Shown here piece after piece: positions 17,136 to 24,536 of a stretch of 42,360 nucleotides of DNA. A program made the position numbers and the translations under genes. Source of the stretch: Flavobacteriaceae bacterium UBA2540 (GTDB taxonomy: Bacteria > Bacteroidota > Bacteroidia > Flavobacteriales > Flavobacteriaceae); assembly GCA_002340765.1 (NCBI GenBank), contig DDMS01000061.1, forward strand, positions 1-42,360, written 5' to 3'. Every line of letters starts with the position of its first letter. The stretch's first letter is position 1. The notes beneath the pieces are model-generated. The model saw only the letters and a program-made list of their open reading frames with translations, had not been told where the DNA came from and ran no database searches.

Positions 17136-17169
17136 AAAAAAATCCGAAAATTTATTTTCGGATTTTTTT
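17136..17169. terminator. Bidirectional terminator between lepA and the YugP-like gene
   Basis: AATCCGAAAA (17141-17150) pairs perfectly with TTTTCGGATT (17155-17164) around TTTA. It is flanked by an A run upstream and a T run downstream, so it can stop transcripts from both convergent genes. Confidence 0.85.
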
Positions 17170-17217
17170 GTAAAACTAATATTTTTCTAAACTAATTTCA
17201 ATATTGTATTAAAAAAA

Positions 17218-17916
17218 CTAATCTCTATTTCCCAAAACTTGCAAAGCCCAAAATAAAAGCATTGCTAAAGAACCAAGTGCAGCAACTAGATAGGTTCTTG
17301 CCGCCCAGGTAAGCGCGTCTTTAGCACCTGCCAATTCTTGCTGAGAGACCATATTTTTGCTTTGTAACCAAGCCAATGCTCTGTTGCTAGCGTCGTACTC
17401 TACTGGCAGTGTTATAAAGCTAAAAAGAGTTGCGAATGCCATAAAAATGAGGCCGGATACAGCAAGGTAGAATCCAATCCCCGTGGCTCCAGAGGCAGCA
17501 CCTAGAATAAGGCCGCCAATAACCAACCATTGAGAAAATTTAGAAGTGATACTAACAATGGGTACCAACTGAGATCGCATGGATAAATAGTTATACGCTT
17601 TTGCGTGCTGCACTGCGTGCCCCACCTCGTGTGCAGCAACTGCTGCAGCTGAAGCGTTTCTTTGGTTATAAACTGCTTCACTCAAATTTACGGTTTTATC
17701 CAAAGGATTGTAATGATCTGTTAATCTACCTGGAGTAGAAATTACTTTTACATCACTAATGCCGTGATCTGCGAGCATTTTTTCGGCTATTTCAGCGCCA
17801 CTCATGCCATTTCTAAGACTAACTTTTGAATAGTTGTCAAATTTTTTCTTCAAAGTATTACTGATCAACCAGCTTACTAAAGAGATTACACCTATTAAAA
17901 TATAAAGTTCAGTCAT
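17218..17916 (-). CDS. Membrane zinc metallopeptidase, YugP family
   Basis: A 232-residue membrane protein with a zinc-protease motif HEVGH (His96-His100) in AAAVAAHEVGHAVQHA. There is an N-terminal helix (about 1-20), and the C-terminal half has two or three hydrophobic segments (about 120-175 and 212-228). The region NGMSGAEIAEKML with TPGRLTDHYNPLDKTVNLSE is typical of the YugP/Zn_peptidase_2 family (residues 35-82). Its function is not established; it is presumed to be an intramembrane-associated protease. It is convergent with lepA and divergent from the asparaginase gene. Confidence 0.87.
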   Translation of the reverse strand: MTELYILIGVISLVSWLISNTLKKKFDNYSKVSLRNGMSGAEIAEKMLADHGISDVKVISTPGRLTDHYNPLDKTVNLSEAVYNQRNASAAAVAAHEVGHAVQHAKAYNYLSMRSQLVPIVSITSKFSQWLVIGGLILGAASGATGIGFYLAVSGLIFMAFATLFSFITLPVEYDASNRALAWLQSKNMVSQQELAGAKDALTWAARTYLVAALGSLAMLLFWALQVLGNRD

Positions 17917-18008
17917 AATTTTTAAGTTTAATTATTTATGTCAAAATTGTTCGATAAATTTACAACATAAATTATTCCAAATTTAATTTGATAAAAAAAA
18001 CTGTCAAA

Positions 18009-19043
18009 ATGACAATAAAACCCAATATTTTATTAATTTATACAGGAGGAACCATTGGTATGATGAAAGATTATGCTTCAAAAGCATTGAAAGCATTTGA
18101 TTTTAGTCAGATTTTAGAGAAAATTCCTGAATTGCAACAACTCAATTGTCAGATTCAAAACATTTCTTTTGAAACTCCCATCGATTCGTCAAACATGAAT
18201 ACTCAATTTTATTTGGATATTATCGAAATTATTGAGAAAAATTATGATTTCTTTGATGGATTTGTAGTGCTTTCAGGTTCAGATACGATGTCATATACTT
18301 CCTCTGCCATTAGTTTTATGTTCGAAAATCTGCAAAAACCGATCATTTTTACAGGATCACAATTACCAATTGGCGATTTACGAACAGATGCCAAAGAAAA
18401 TTTAATCACGTCAATTGAAATTGCATCCGCTCAAAAAGATGGCAAACCAATGATTCAAGAAGTTTGTTTGTATTTTGAATATAAATTATACAGAGCAAAC
18501 AGAACTACCAAAATGAATGCAGAACAATTTGAGGCATTTGTGTCCATGAATTATCCGCCATTGGCTGAAAGTGGTGTTTATTTAAAGTTTCATGAGCATT
18601 ATTTACAGCGAGTTTCTGAAGAAAATCTACCATTAATTGTCAGAAAAAAATTAGTACCAGACATTGTAATCATTAAAATTTTCCCAGGAATCACTAAAAA
18701 TGTATTGGAAAGTATATTATTAATCAAAAATTTAAAAGGAGTTGTTTTAGAAACATTTGGATCAGGAAATGCCCCTTCAGAAAATTGGTTTATAGATCTT
18801 ATAAAACAGGCTATTGAAAAAAATATTCGGATTGTAAATGTTACACAATGTCTGGGAGGAAATGTGAATCAAGGACATTATGAAACCAGTATTGCTTTGA
18901 AAAAAATTGGCGTAGTCAGTGGAAAAGATATTACAACAGAGGCTGCAGTTGCAAAATTAATGTATTTATTAAACGATAATTTTACTTTGACTGAATTTAC
19001 GAATCATTTTGAAACCTCATTAAGAGGAGAAATTTCTCAATAA
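18009..19043 (+). CDS. Type I (cytoplasmic) asparaginase
   Basis: A 344-residue L-asparaginase (asparagine to aspartate and ammonia), resembling E. coli AnsA. No signal peptide is present, so it is cytoplasmic. The first catalytic threonine is Thr15 in YTGGTIGMM. The second motif, HGTDTM in E. coli, reads SGSDTM here, with Ser91 and Asp92 at the T91/D92 positions. GSQLPIGDLRTDAKENL and YRANRTTKMNAEQFEAF, containing the catalytic lysine, follow. I chose the ATG at 18009 because it places Thr15 as in relatives; an in-frame TTG at 17988 would add seven residues. Glutamine and other amide substrates cannot be excluded. Confidence 0.88.
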   Translation: MTIKPNILLIYTGGTIGMMKDYASKALKAFDFSQILEKIPELQQLNCQIQNISFETPIDSSNMNTQFYLDIIEIIEKNYDFFDGFVVLSGSDTMSYTSSAISFMFENLQKPIIFTGSQLPIGDLRTDAKENLITSIEIASAQKDGKPMIQEVCLYFEYKLYRANRTTKMNAEQFEAFVSMNYPPLAESGVYLKFHEHYLQRVSEENLPLIVRKKLVPDIVIIKIFPGITKNVLESILLIKNLKGVVLETFGSGNAPSENWFIDLIKQAIEKNIRIVNVTQCLGGNVNQGHYETSIALKKIGVVSGKDITTEAAVAKLMYLLNDNFTLTEFTNHFETSLRGEISQ

Positions 19044-19238
19044 AATATAGGTAATATAAATGAAGATGATTTTTTTATAGATTTTTTAAAAAAATCAACT
19101 TTGTCAATAAATAGCTAAAAAAAAATTTTTTTATGCCTTACATTTTTTGTTACTTGTGCGATCATTAGGAAGAAAGTATTTGAAAATTTTTTATCACAGA
19201 AAATTCCCAAGATTTTCCATTTTTGAATTGAAAATTTA

Positions 19239-19246
19239 TATCTTTA
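19239..19246 (+). promoter_or_regulatory. Variant -7 box (TATCTTTA) upstream of the ExbB operon
   Basis: TATCTTTA lies 34 nt before the ExbB ATG in a 237-bp AT-rich spacer. It differs from the consensus in the last base. A TTTTG lies 13 nt upstream, which is closer than expected. Confidence 0.35.
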
Positions 19247-19280
19247 ACCCGTTAACTATTAAAATTAATTTATAACCAAG

Positions 19281-20003
19281 ATGAAAAAATTAGTAAATGC
19301 CTTATTTGTAATAGGATTGATGTTTTTTGGAGCAGTACAATCATCCTTTGCACAAGAAACCGTAACAGAAGCGAAAACGTTTCACCAAGTATTAAAGCAA
19401 AACTTTATTGATGGCGGCCCGGGATTTATGGGAATTGTATTAGTAGCCTTAATCTTAGGATTGGCAATCGCCATTGAAAGAATTATTTATTTGAACATGG
19501 CAACAACTAATACCAAAGAATTATTAGCAAGTGTTGAGGAAGCGTTAAGTAATGGTGGAGTTGAAGCAGCAAAAGAAGTTTGCAGAAACACAAAAGGACC
19601 AGTTGCTTCAATTTTTTATCAGGGTTTAGATAGAGTTGATGAAGGAGTAGAGGAAGCTGAAAAAGCAGTAGTTGCTTATGGTGGAGTTCAAATGGGGCAA
19701 TTAGAAAAAAATGTTTCTTGGATTTCATTATTTATTGCATTAGCACCAATGCTTGGTTTCATGGGTACTGTAATTGGTATGATTGGTGCCTTCAACGATA
19801 TTGCTGTTGCGAATGACATTTCTCCGGCAGTTGTAGCGGGTGGTATTAAAATTGCTTTATTAACAACTGTATTTGGTCTTGTTGTAGCAATTATTCTTCA
19901 AATTTTTTATAATTATATAGTTGCAAAAATCGATAGTATTGTAAATAGTATGGAAGATGCATCTATCACTTTGGTAGATTTATTAGTAAAGTTTAAAAAA
20001 TAA
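19281..20003 (+). CDS. MotA/TolQ/ExbB proton channel family protein
   Basis: A 240-residue inner-membrane ExbB/TolQ-type subunit that, with ExbD, converts the proton gradient into force on outer-membrane transporters. It starts with a signal-like segment ending SSFAQ (residues 1-25), common in Bacteroidota ExbB, then a membrane helix (about 48-70, FMGIVLVALILGLAIAIERI), a cytoplasmic domain, and two C-terminal helices with the family pattern SLFIALAPMLGFMGTVIGMIGAF and KIALLTTVFGLVVAIILQIFYNY. It is first in a four-gene operon with a membrane protein and two ExbD proteins (gaps of 4 to 21 nt). Confidence 0.93.
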   Translation: MKKLVNALFVIGLMFFGAVQSSFAQETVTEAKTFHQVLKQNFIDGGPGFMGIVLVALILGLAIAIERIIYLNMATTNTKELLASVEEALSNGGVEAAKEVCRNTKGPVASIFYQGLDRVDEGVEEAEKAVVAYGGVQMGQLEKNVSWISLFIALAPMLGFMGTVIGMIGAFNDIAVANDISPAVVAGGIKIALLTTVFGLVVAIILQIFYNYIVAKIDSIVNSMEDASITLVDLLVKFKK

Positions 20004-20011
20004 CATTCATT

Positions 20012-20473
20012 ATGAATAATACTAAAATTTTAAATCTTTTAATTGCTGCAATTGCTTTAATCGGTGGTATCCTTTTTATAAGAGTATTTTCGGTTGATGC
20101 GTCAGTGATTGAAACAGATGTAGATAAACAAAACAGTATCATAAGTCCTTTAATTTATTTTTCATACTACTTGTTCTTGGGAACTGTAATAATAACTGTC
20201 GTTCTTTCCTTATTGAGTTTGCTTTCAAATAAAGATAATTTAATTAAAGCTTTGAAAGGGATAGGTGCTTTAACAGTTTTACTAATTATCGCATACATCC
20301 TATCAGATAGCAACGTTGTCTATGATGCAGCAGGTAGAGTGCAACCAGGAGGTGAAGAAGGATCATCTGTAAACAGATGGGTTGGAGCTGGAATTTGGTA
20401 TAGCATTATCTTAGGAGGTATTGCTGGTCTATTTTTCGTATGGGATTTAGTAAAAGGATTGATTAAACCATAA
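20012..20473 (+). CDS. Four-helix membrane protein of the ExbB/ExbD operon, function unknown
   Basis: A 153-residue protein with four predicted membrane helices (about 7-27, 48-70, 82-98 and 128-149). I do not recognise a named family. It lies 8 nt after the ExbB gene and 4 nt before the first ExbD gene, so it is certainly co-transcribed and may be an accessory subunit of the motor. A short soluble loop between helices 3 and 4 contains DAAGRVQPGGEEGSSVN. There is no catalytic motif. It is a real gene, judged by codon use, spacing and hydrophobic pattern. Confidence 0.8.
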   Translation: MNNTKILNLLIAAIALIGGILFIRVFSVDASVIETDVDKQNSIISPLIYFSYYLFLGTVIITVVLSLLSLLSNKDNLIKALKGIGALTVLLIIAYILSDSNVVYDAAGRVQPGGEEGSSVNRWVGAGIWYSIILGGIAGLFFVWDLVKGLIKP

Positions 20474-20477
20474 AACT

Positions 20478-21122
20478 ATGGCAAGAAGAGAAAATCCAGA
20501 AATTAATGCAGGTTCAATGGCGGACATTGCTTTTCTTTTATTGATTTTCTTCTTAGTGACAACTACAATGAATGTAGATTCAGGTGTGTCTAAGAAGTTA
20601 TCAGAAAAGCCACCAAAAGATTATGTTCCTCCTATAATTAAAGAAAAAAATATATTTGTAGTAATTATAAATAGAAATAATGAGCTTTTAGTTGAAGACG
20701 AGCGTATGCAAATAAATGATTTAAAAGATGCTGCAATAAAGTTTATTGATAATGGTGGAGGTATAGGTACCGCGGGTGAAGATGGTTCTCCAGGAAAACC
20801 TTGCGATTATTGCCAGGGAGAAAAAAGTGAACTTTCTTCTGACCATCCAAACAAAGCAATTATTTCTGTTCAAAGTGATAGAGGGACTGAATACGGAATG
20901 TATATTCAAGTCCAAAACGAGCTATTAAGAGCTTACACTGAGCTAAGAAACAGGTTGTCCACACAAAAGTATAAAATAACTTTTGATCAATTAGAGCAAG
21001 CCTACGGCGAAGCGAAAAAGAATGCGAGTTTAAAAGACAGGGTAGAAGATTTGAAAAACAAAGTTGAGTTCATTAAAACCGCTTATCCTCAAATCATTTC
21101 TGACGCAGAACCAACGTCTTAA
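20478..21122 (+). CDS. ExbD/TolR-type biopolymer transport protein, long form with CxxC insert
   Basis: A 214-residue ExbD. The short cytoplasmic tail and single helix begin NAGSMADIAFLLLIFFLVTT; Asp16 is the conserved proton-carrying aspartate. The periplasmic domain carries an insertion rich in Gly and Asp with a CDYC motif (Cys109, Cys112) and then AIISVQSDRGTEYGMYIQVQNELLRAY. The C-terminus has a charged, probably helical extension of about 50 residues. E. coli ExbD is about 141 residues, so this form is clearly longer. It is third in the operon; another, shorter ExbD follows after 21 nt. Confidence 0.92.
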   Translation: MARRENPEINAGSMADIAFLLLIFFLVTTTMNVDSGVSKKLSEKPPKDYVPPIIKEKNIFVVIINRNNELLVEDERMQINDLKDAAIKFIDNGGGIGTAGEDGSPGKPCDYCQGEKSELSSDHPNKAIISVQSDRGTEYGMYIQVQNELLRAYTELRNRLSTQKYKITFDQLEQAYGEAKKNASLKDRVEDLKNKVEFIKTAYPQIISDAEPTS

Positions 21123-21143
21123 TTAATTTTAAAATTTAACAAT

Positions 21144-21611
21144 ATGTCTAAATTTAGAAAAAAGAAGAAAGGAATGCCAGCTGTAAATACTGCAGCTTTG
21201 CCTGATATCGTTTTTATGTTATTATTTTTCTTCATGGTTACAACTACCATGAGAGAAACTGACTTAAGAATAGAAAATCCTAGACTTCCGAGCGCTACTG
21301 AGATTAAAAAATTAGAGCATAAAAGTTTGGTTTGTACTATTTATATTGGTAAATCAAAAGATCCAAATAGAGATGGAGTTGGTTATAACAAGATTCAATT
21401 AAATGACAAAATTGCTTCTGCTGAGCAAGTTCCGGCTTTTATTATCAATGCTAGATCTAAAGTTTCTGAAGCAGAAGTTCCTTTTATGACAACTTCAATA
21501 AAGGCTGATAAAGAATCTAACGTAGGCACAATTACTGATATTAGATTGAAATTAAGAGACGTAAATGCGCTTAAAATTAGTTATTCTACTCAAAAAGGGT
21601 CAAGTAATTAA
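21144..21611 (+). CDS. ExbD/TolR-type biopolymer transport protein, short form
   Basis: A 155-residue ExbD. A basic cytoplasmic tail (SKFRKKKKGMP) precedes one helix, TAALPDIVFMLLFFFMVTTTM, with the conserved Asp21. The remaining periplasmic domain is of normal size. With the preceding longer ExbD it probably forms the dimeric force-transducing part of the same motor. A strong terminator follows, so it ends the operon. Confidence 0.92.
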   Translation: MSKFRKKKKGMPAVNTAALPDIVFMLLFFFMVTTTMRETDLRIENPRLPSATEIKKLEHKSLVCTIYIGKSKDPNRDGVGYNKIQLNDKIASAEQVPAFIINARSKVSEAEVPFMTTSIKADKESNVGTITDIRLKLRDVNALKISYSTQKGSSN

Positions 21612-21627
21612 TTGTATACCAAAATCA

Positions 21628-21663
21628 AAAAAGGGTAACTCAAACGAGTTACCCTTTTTTCGT
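21628..21663 (+). terminator. Rho-independent terminator closing the ExbB/ExbD operon
   Basis: A perfect 14-bp stem (21628-21641 with 21646-21659, core AAGGGTAACTC / GAGTTACCCTT) around the loop AAAC, followed by T residues. Confidence 0.92.
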
Positions 21664-21698
21664 TGACATAATTTTAGCTTTTTGTTTTCTTAATAGCG

Positions 21699-21706
21699 TA
21701 TCTTTA
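21699..21706 (+). promoter_or_regulatory. Variant -7 box (TATCTTTA) before the outer-membrane protein gene
   Basis: TATCTTTA, 18 nt before the ATG at 21725. A TTTG at 21681-21684 lies 14 nt upstream. Weak evidence taken alone. Confidence 0.35.
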
Positions 21707-21724
21707 ATCATCTATTTACATCCT

Positions 21725-22399
21725 ATGAAAAAAGTTGTTTTTTGTATTTTCTTATTTTGCAAGATTTCTTTTTTTTATGCTCAAAAAGATTCTTTGAAGT
21801 TAGGGGATACATATGCTGATGATCAAATTTATGCATCTATTTCATATGCACAGTTATCTAATCAACCATCAATTATAAGTAAAAGTGGATTTTCATTTGC
21901 ATTTTCAACAGGTTTTATGAAAGATATTATTCTTAATACACGAGGAAATATCTCTATTGGGATTGGTGTTGGGTATGGATATGATTACTTTAATCATAAT
22001 TTAAAAGTTGAAGAAATTTACAATTCAACTGTTTTTGGGGATGGATCAAATATCAATTCAAATGTATTTAAGTCTCACAATATCGAGTTCCCTTTTGAAT
22101 TTCGTCTGAGAACTTCCAATGCAATAAAATATGATTTTTGGAGAATTTATACTGGGGTTAAATTTTTATACAACTTTTCAAACACTTTTAGATTCGAGGA
22201 AAATGACACTCAATTCTCATATAGTAATGTTTCAGGATATAATAAACTGCAATATGGTATCACCTTTTCTGCAGGGTATGATGTAGTCAATTTTTATGTG
22301 TTTTATAATTTAACTCCGATTTTTAAAGATTCAAAAATCAATTCTGAAAATATTGACACAAGTATTTTAAAGTTTGGATTAATTTTTTATATCTTATAA
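21725..22399 (+). CDS. Outer-membrane beta-barrel protein (PorT-like), function unknown
   Basis: A 224-residue exported protein. The signal peptide MKKVVFCIFLFCKISFFYAQ is cut before KDSL. The rest consists of alternating hydrophobic and polar residues with many aromatic residues (for example SFAFSTGFM, GIGVGYGYDYFNH, LQYGITFSAGYDVVNFYVFYN) and ends in an aromatic/hydrophobic strand LKFGLIFYIL, as outer-membrane barrels do. It resembles the small porin-like or PorT-like barrels of Bacteroidota but has no diagnostic motif. It has its own promoter-like box after the ExbD terminator, and its 3' end overlaps that of the convergent 6-TM gene by 6 nt. Confidence 0.75.
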   Translation: MKKVVFCIFLFCKISFFYAQKDSLKLGDTYADDQIYASISYAQLSNQPSIISKSGFSFAFSTGFMKDIILNTRGNISIGIGVGYGYDYFNHNLKVEEIYNSTVFGDGSNINSNVFKSHNIEFPFEFRLRTSNAIKYDFWRIYTGVKFLYNFSNTFRFEENDTQFSYSNVSGYNKLQYGITFSAGYDVVNFYVFYNLTPIFKDSKINSENIDTSILKFGLIFYIL

Positions 22400-22993
22400 A
22401 ACAAAACTTCCAATAATTGGTGCGATTATTCCAATAAAAAATCCGAGGTAAATTTCTTTAGTTGTGTGAGCTTTTAATTGCAATCTTGCATTGGCAAGTA
22501 TTCCTGACAAAAATAATATTGCAATAATTATGATCAAAAATGATTGCTGATAAACGGTACTTAAAACCAAAAAAAACCCCATAAAAACACCGAGTGAAAA
22601 CAAGTGAATACTCGCTTTTATTTTAAAATAAAAGAGAAAGTAAATAATAATCAAACCTAAAGAAGTTGAAAAAAACAACAATGCTAAATCATGGAAATTA
22701 GGAATATAACTTATGGTATTTCCAAGTAAATAAAAAACACCAAACATCAATGCAATTGGTAATTTTCTCTGGCGAATACTCTCAATTCTATAAGAATCAA
22801 TAAGCTTTATTTTTTTGAAAATAAAAGAAATCAACAATGGAAACAAATAAGTGACAACAAAAACCAAACTTAAAATCCCCATTTTTTGTTTGCTTTCAAA
22901 ATTCACTGGAACTGTCAAGAAATAAAACATCACTCCCAAAGTTGGAATGACATTAGGATATAAAAAAACCGAAATCAATTTATAAAACTTCAC
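22394..22993 (-). CDS. Six-helix membrane protein coupled to rpoN, function unknown
   Basis: A 199-residue integral membrane protein with six predicted helices. The C-terminal segment ANARLQLKAHTTKEIYLGFFIG has the spacing of the third PAP2 phosphatase motif (Arg and His then a Gly-rich helix), but the other PAP2 signature residues are not evident, so phosphatase activity is doubtful. The start is GTG and overlaps the rpoN TGA by 4 nt (GTGA), so the two are translationally coupled. I can assign no function. Confidence 0.75.
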   Translation of the reverse strand: MKFYKLISVFLYPNVIPTLGVMFYFLTVPVNFESKQKMGILSLVFVVTYLFPLLISFIFKKIKLIDSYRIESIRQRKLPIALMFGVFYLLGNTISYIPNFHDLALLFFSTSLGLIIIYFLFYFKIKASIHLFSLGVFMGFFLVLSTVYQQSFLIIIIAILFLSGILANARLQLKAHTTKEIYLGFFIGIIAPIIGSFVL

Positions 22994-24453
22994 AAAATTT
23001 CTTTTCGTAAACGCGCTACAGGAATGTCTAATTGTTCTCTATATTTTGCAATTGTTCTTCTTGCAATTGGATAGCCTTTTTCTTTTAAAATTTCAGCTAA
23101 TTTTTCGTCAGTTAGGGGTTTTTTTTTGCTTTCTTCACAAATGACAGATTCCAAAATACTTTTGATTTCTTTCGTTGAAACATCTTCACCTTGGTCATTT
23201 TTCATCGATTCTGAAAAGAATTCTTTGATCAATTTTGTGCCATAAGGAGTGGAAACATATTTGCTACTTGCCACCCTTGAAATGGTAGAAATATCCATGT
23301 TTATATCATCAGCAATGTCTTTCAAAATCATTGGTTTTAGCTTTCGATCATCACCCGTTAAAAAATATTCGTATTGATAATGCATAATCGCATTCATGGT
23401 CACAAGCAATGTTTGTTGACGCTGTTTAATCGCATCAATAAACCATTTTGCAGCATCTAATTTCTGTTTGATGAAAAAAATCGCGTCTTTTTGAGATTGA
23501 CTTTTGATATTTGATTCTTGATAACCTCTCATCATATTGCTATATTCTTTTGAAATATGCAACTCAGGTGCGTTTCTTGAATTTAAGGTCAAATCCAATT
23601 CTCCATCTATAATTTTGATAGAAAAATCAGGCACAATTTGTTCCGCAAATTTATTGTTTCCAGCAAAAGAACTTCCTGGTTTTGGATTTAGTTTTGAAAT
23701 TTCGGTATTTACCGATTTCAATTCATCTTCCGAAATTCCATATTTTTCTTGCAGCTTGGTGTAGTGTTTTTTTACAAAATGATCAAAAGCATTTTCGAGA
23801 ATATCAATGGATAAGCTCCTGATTTTGTTAGATTCTTTCGCTTTTAATTGAATCACCAAACACTCTTTTAAATCTCTTGCACCCACTCCAATTGGGTCTA
23901 AATGATGCACAACTGTTGTTAAAATTCGAATAACTTCTTCTTCATTCGTGAACACATTTGCAGAAAAAGCAAGGTCATCCACCAAATCAATAATTTCTCT
24001 TCGGATATAACCACTATCATCAATACTTCCCGCCAAATGTTCAGCAATTACAAACTCTTCTTCTGTCAATCGAAACGTATTCAACTGATTTTTCAACGAC
24101 TGATGAAAGCTAATTCCGGCGTCATAAGGCACATTTTTTTCTTCATCATCAGCCGAATAATTACTTGTCTGTGTTTTATAACTTGGCACTTCATCATCAC
24201 TCATATATTCATCAATATTGATGTCATCAGTATTGATTTTTTCAGAATCATTATCATCATCAAACTCATTTGATAGATCATCATCGAAGTTTTCTGATTC
24301 TTCTTTTCCATCATCAAGTGCAGGATTTTCTTCCATTTCTTCTTTCAATCGTTCTTCAAAAGCTTGCGTAGGCAATTGAATCAATTTCATCAACTGAATT
24401 TGTTGAGGAGATAATTTTTGTAATAGTTTAAATTGTAATCCTTGTTTTAACAT
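22990..24453 (-). CDS. rpoN: RNA polymerase sigma-54 factor
   Basis: A 487-residue sigma-54 that directs transcription from -24/-12 promoters and needs an AAA+ activator. Region I is Gln/Leu-rich (LQFKLLQKLSPQQIQLMKLIQLP, residues 6-28). A very acidic region II (about 45-105) comes next, and region III ends in the helix-turn-helix and the RpoN box ARRTIAKYRE (464-473). Full length. The gene is followed by a coupled 6-TM membrane protein gene and preceded by asnS (83-nt gap). No enhancer-binding activator or -24/-12 promoter was noticed in the window. Confidence 0.96.
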   Translation of the reverse strand: MLKQGLQFKLLQKLSPQQIQLMKLIQLPTQAFEERLKEEMEENPALDDGKEESENFDDDLSNEFDDDNDSEKINTDDINIDEYMSDDEVPSYKTQTSNYSADDEEKNVPYDAGISFHQSLKNQLNTFRLTEEEFVIAEHLAGSIDDSGYIRREIIDLVDDLAFSANVFTNEEEVIRILTTVVHHLDPIGVGARDLKECLVIQLKAKESNKIRSLSIDILENAFDHFVKKHYTKLQEKYGISEDELKSVNTEISKLNPKPGSSFAGNNKFAEQIVPDFSIKIIDGELDLTLNSRNAPELHISKEYSNMMRGYQESNIKSQSQKDAIFFIKQKLDAAKWFIDAIKQRQQTLLVTMNAIMHYQYEYFLTGDDRKLKPMILKDIADDINMDISTISRVASSKYVSTPYGTKLIKEFFSESMKNDQGEDVSTKEIKSILESVICEESKKKPLTDEKLAEILKEKGYPIARRTIAKYREQLDIPVARLRKEIL

Positions 24454-24458
24454 AAGTA

Positions 24459-24466
24459 CAAAGATA
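24459..24466 (-). promoter_or_regulatory. Promoter -7 box for rpoN, almost touching the start codon
   Basis: On the minus strand TATCTTTG is an exact TAnnTTTG match and ends 5 nt before the rpoN ATG (24453). If used, the transcript would be nearly leaderless, as proposed for rbfA. Confidence 0.45.
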
Positions 24467-24536
24467 TGAATTAACGCAAAAATAAAATCGCCATACTTTT
24501 GAGAATGACGATTGATTTTATAATTGTTTTATAAAC

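Noticed and set aside
17988..18008. Upstream TTG start for the asparaginase
   Set aside because: The ATG at 18009 places the catalytic threonine at the family position.
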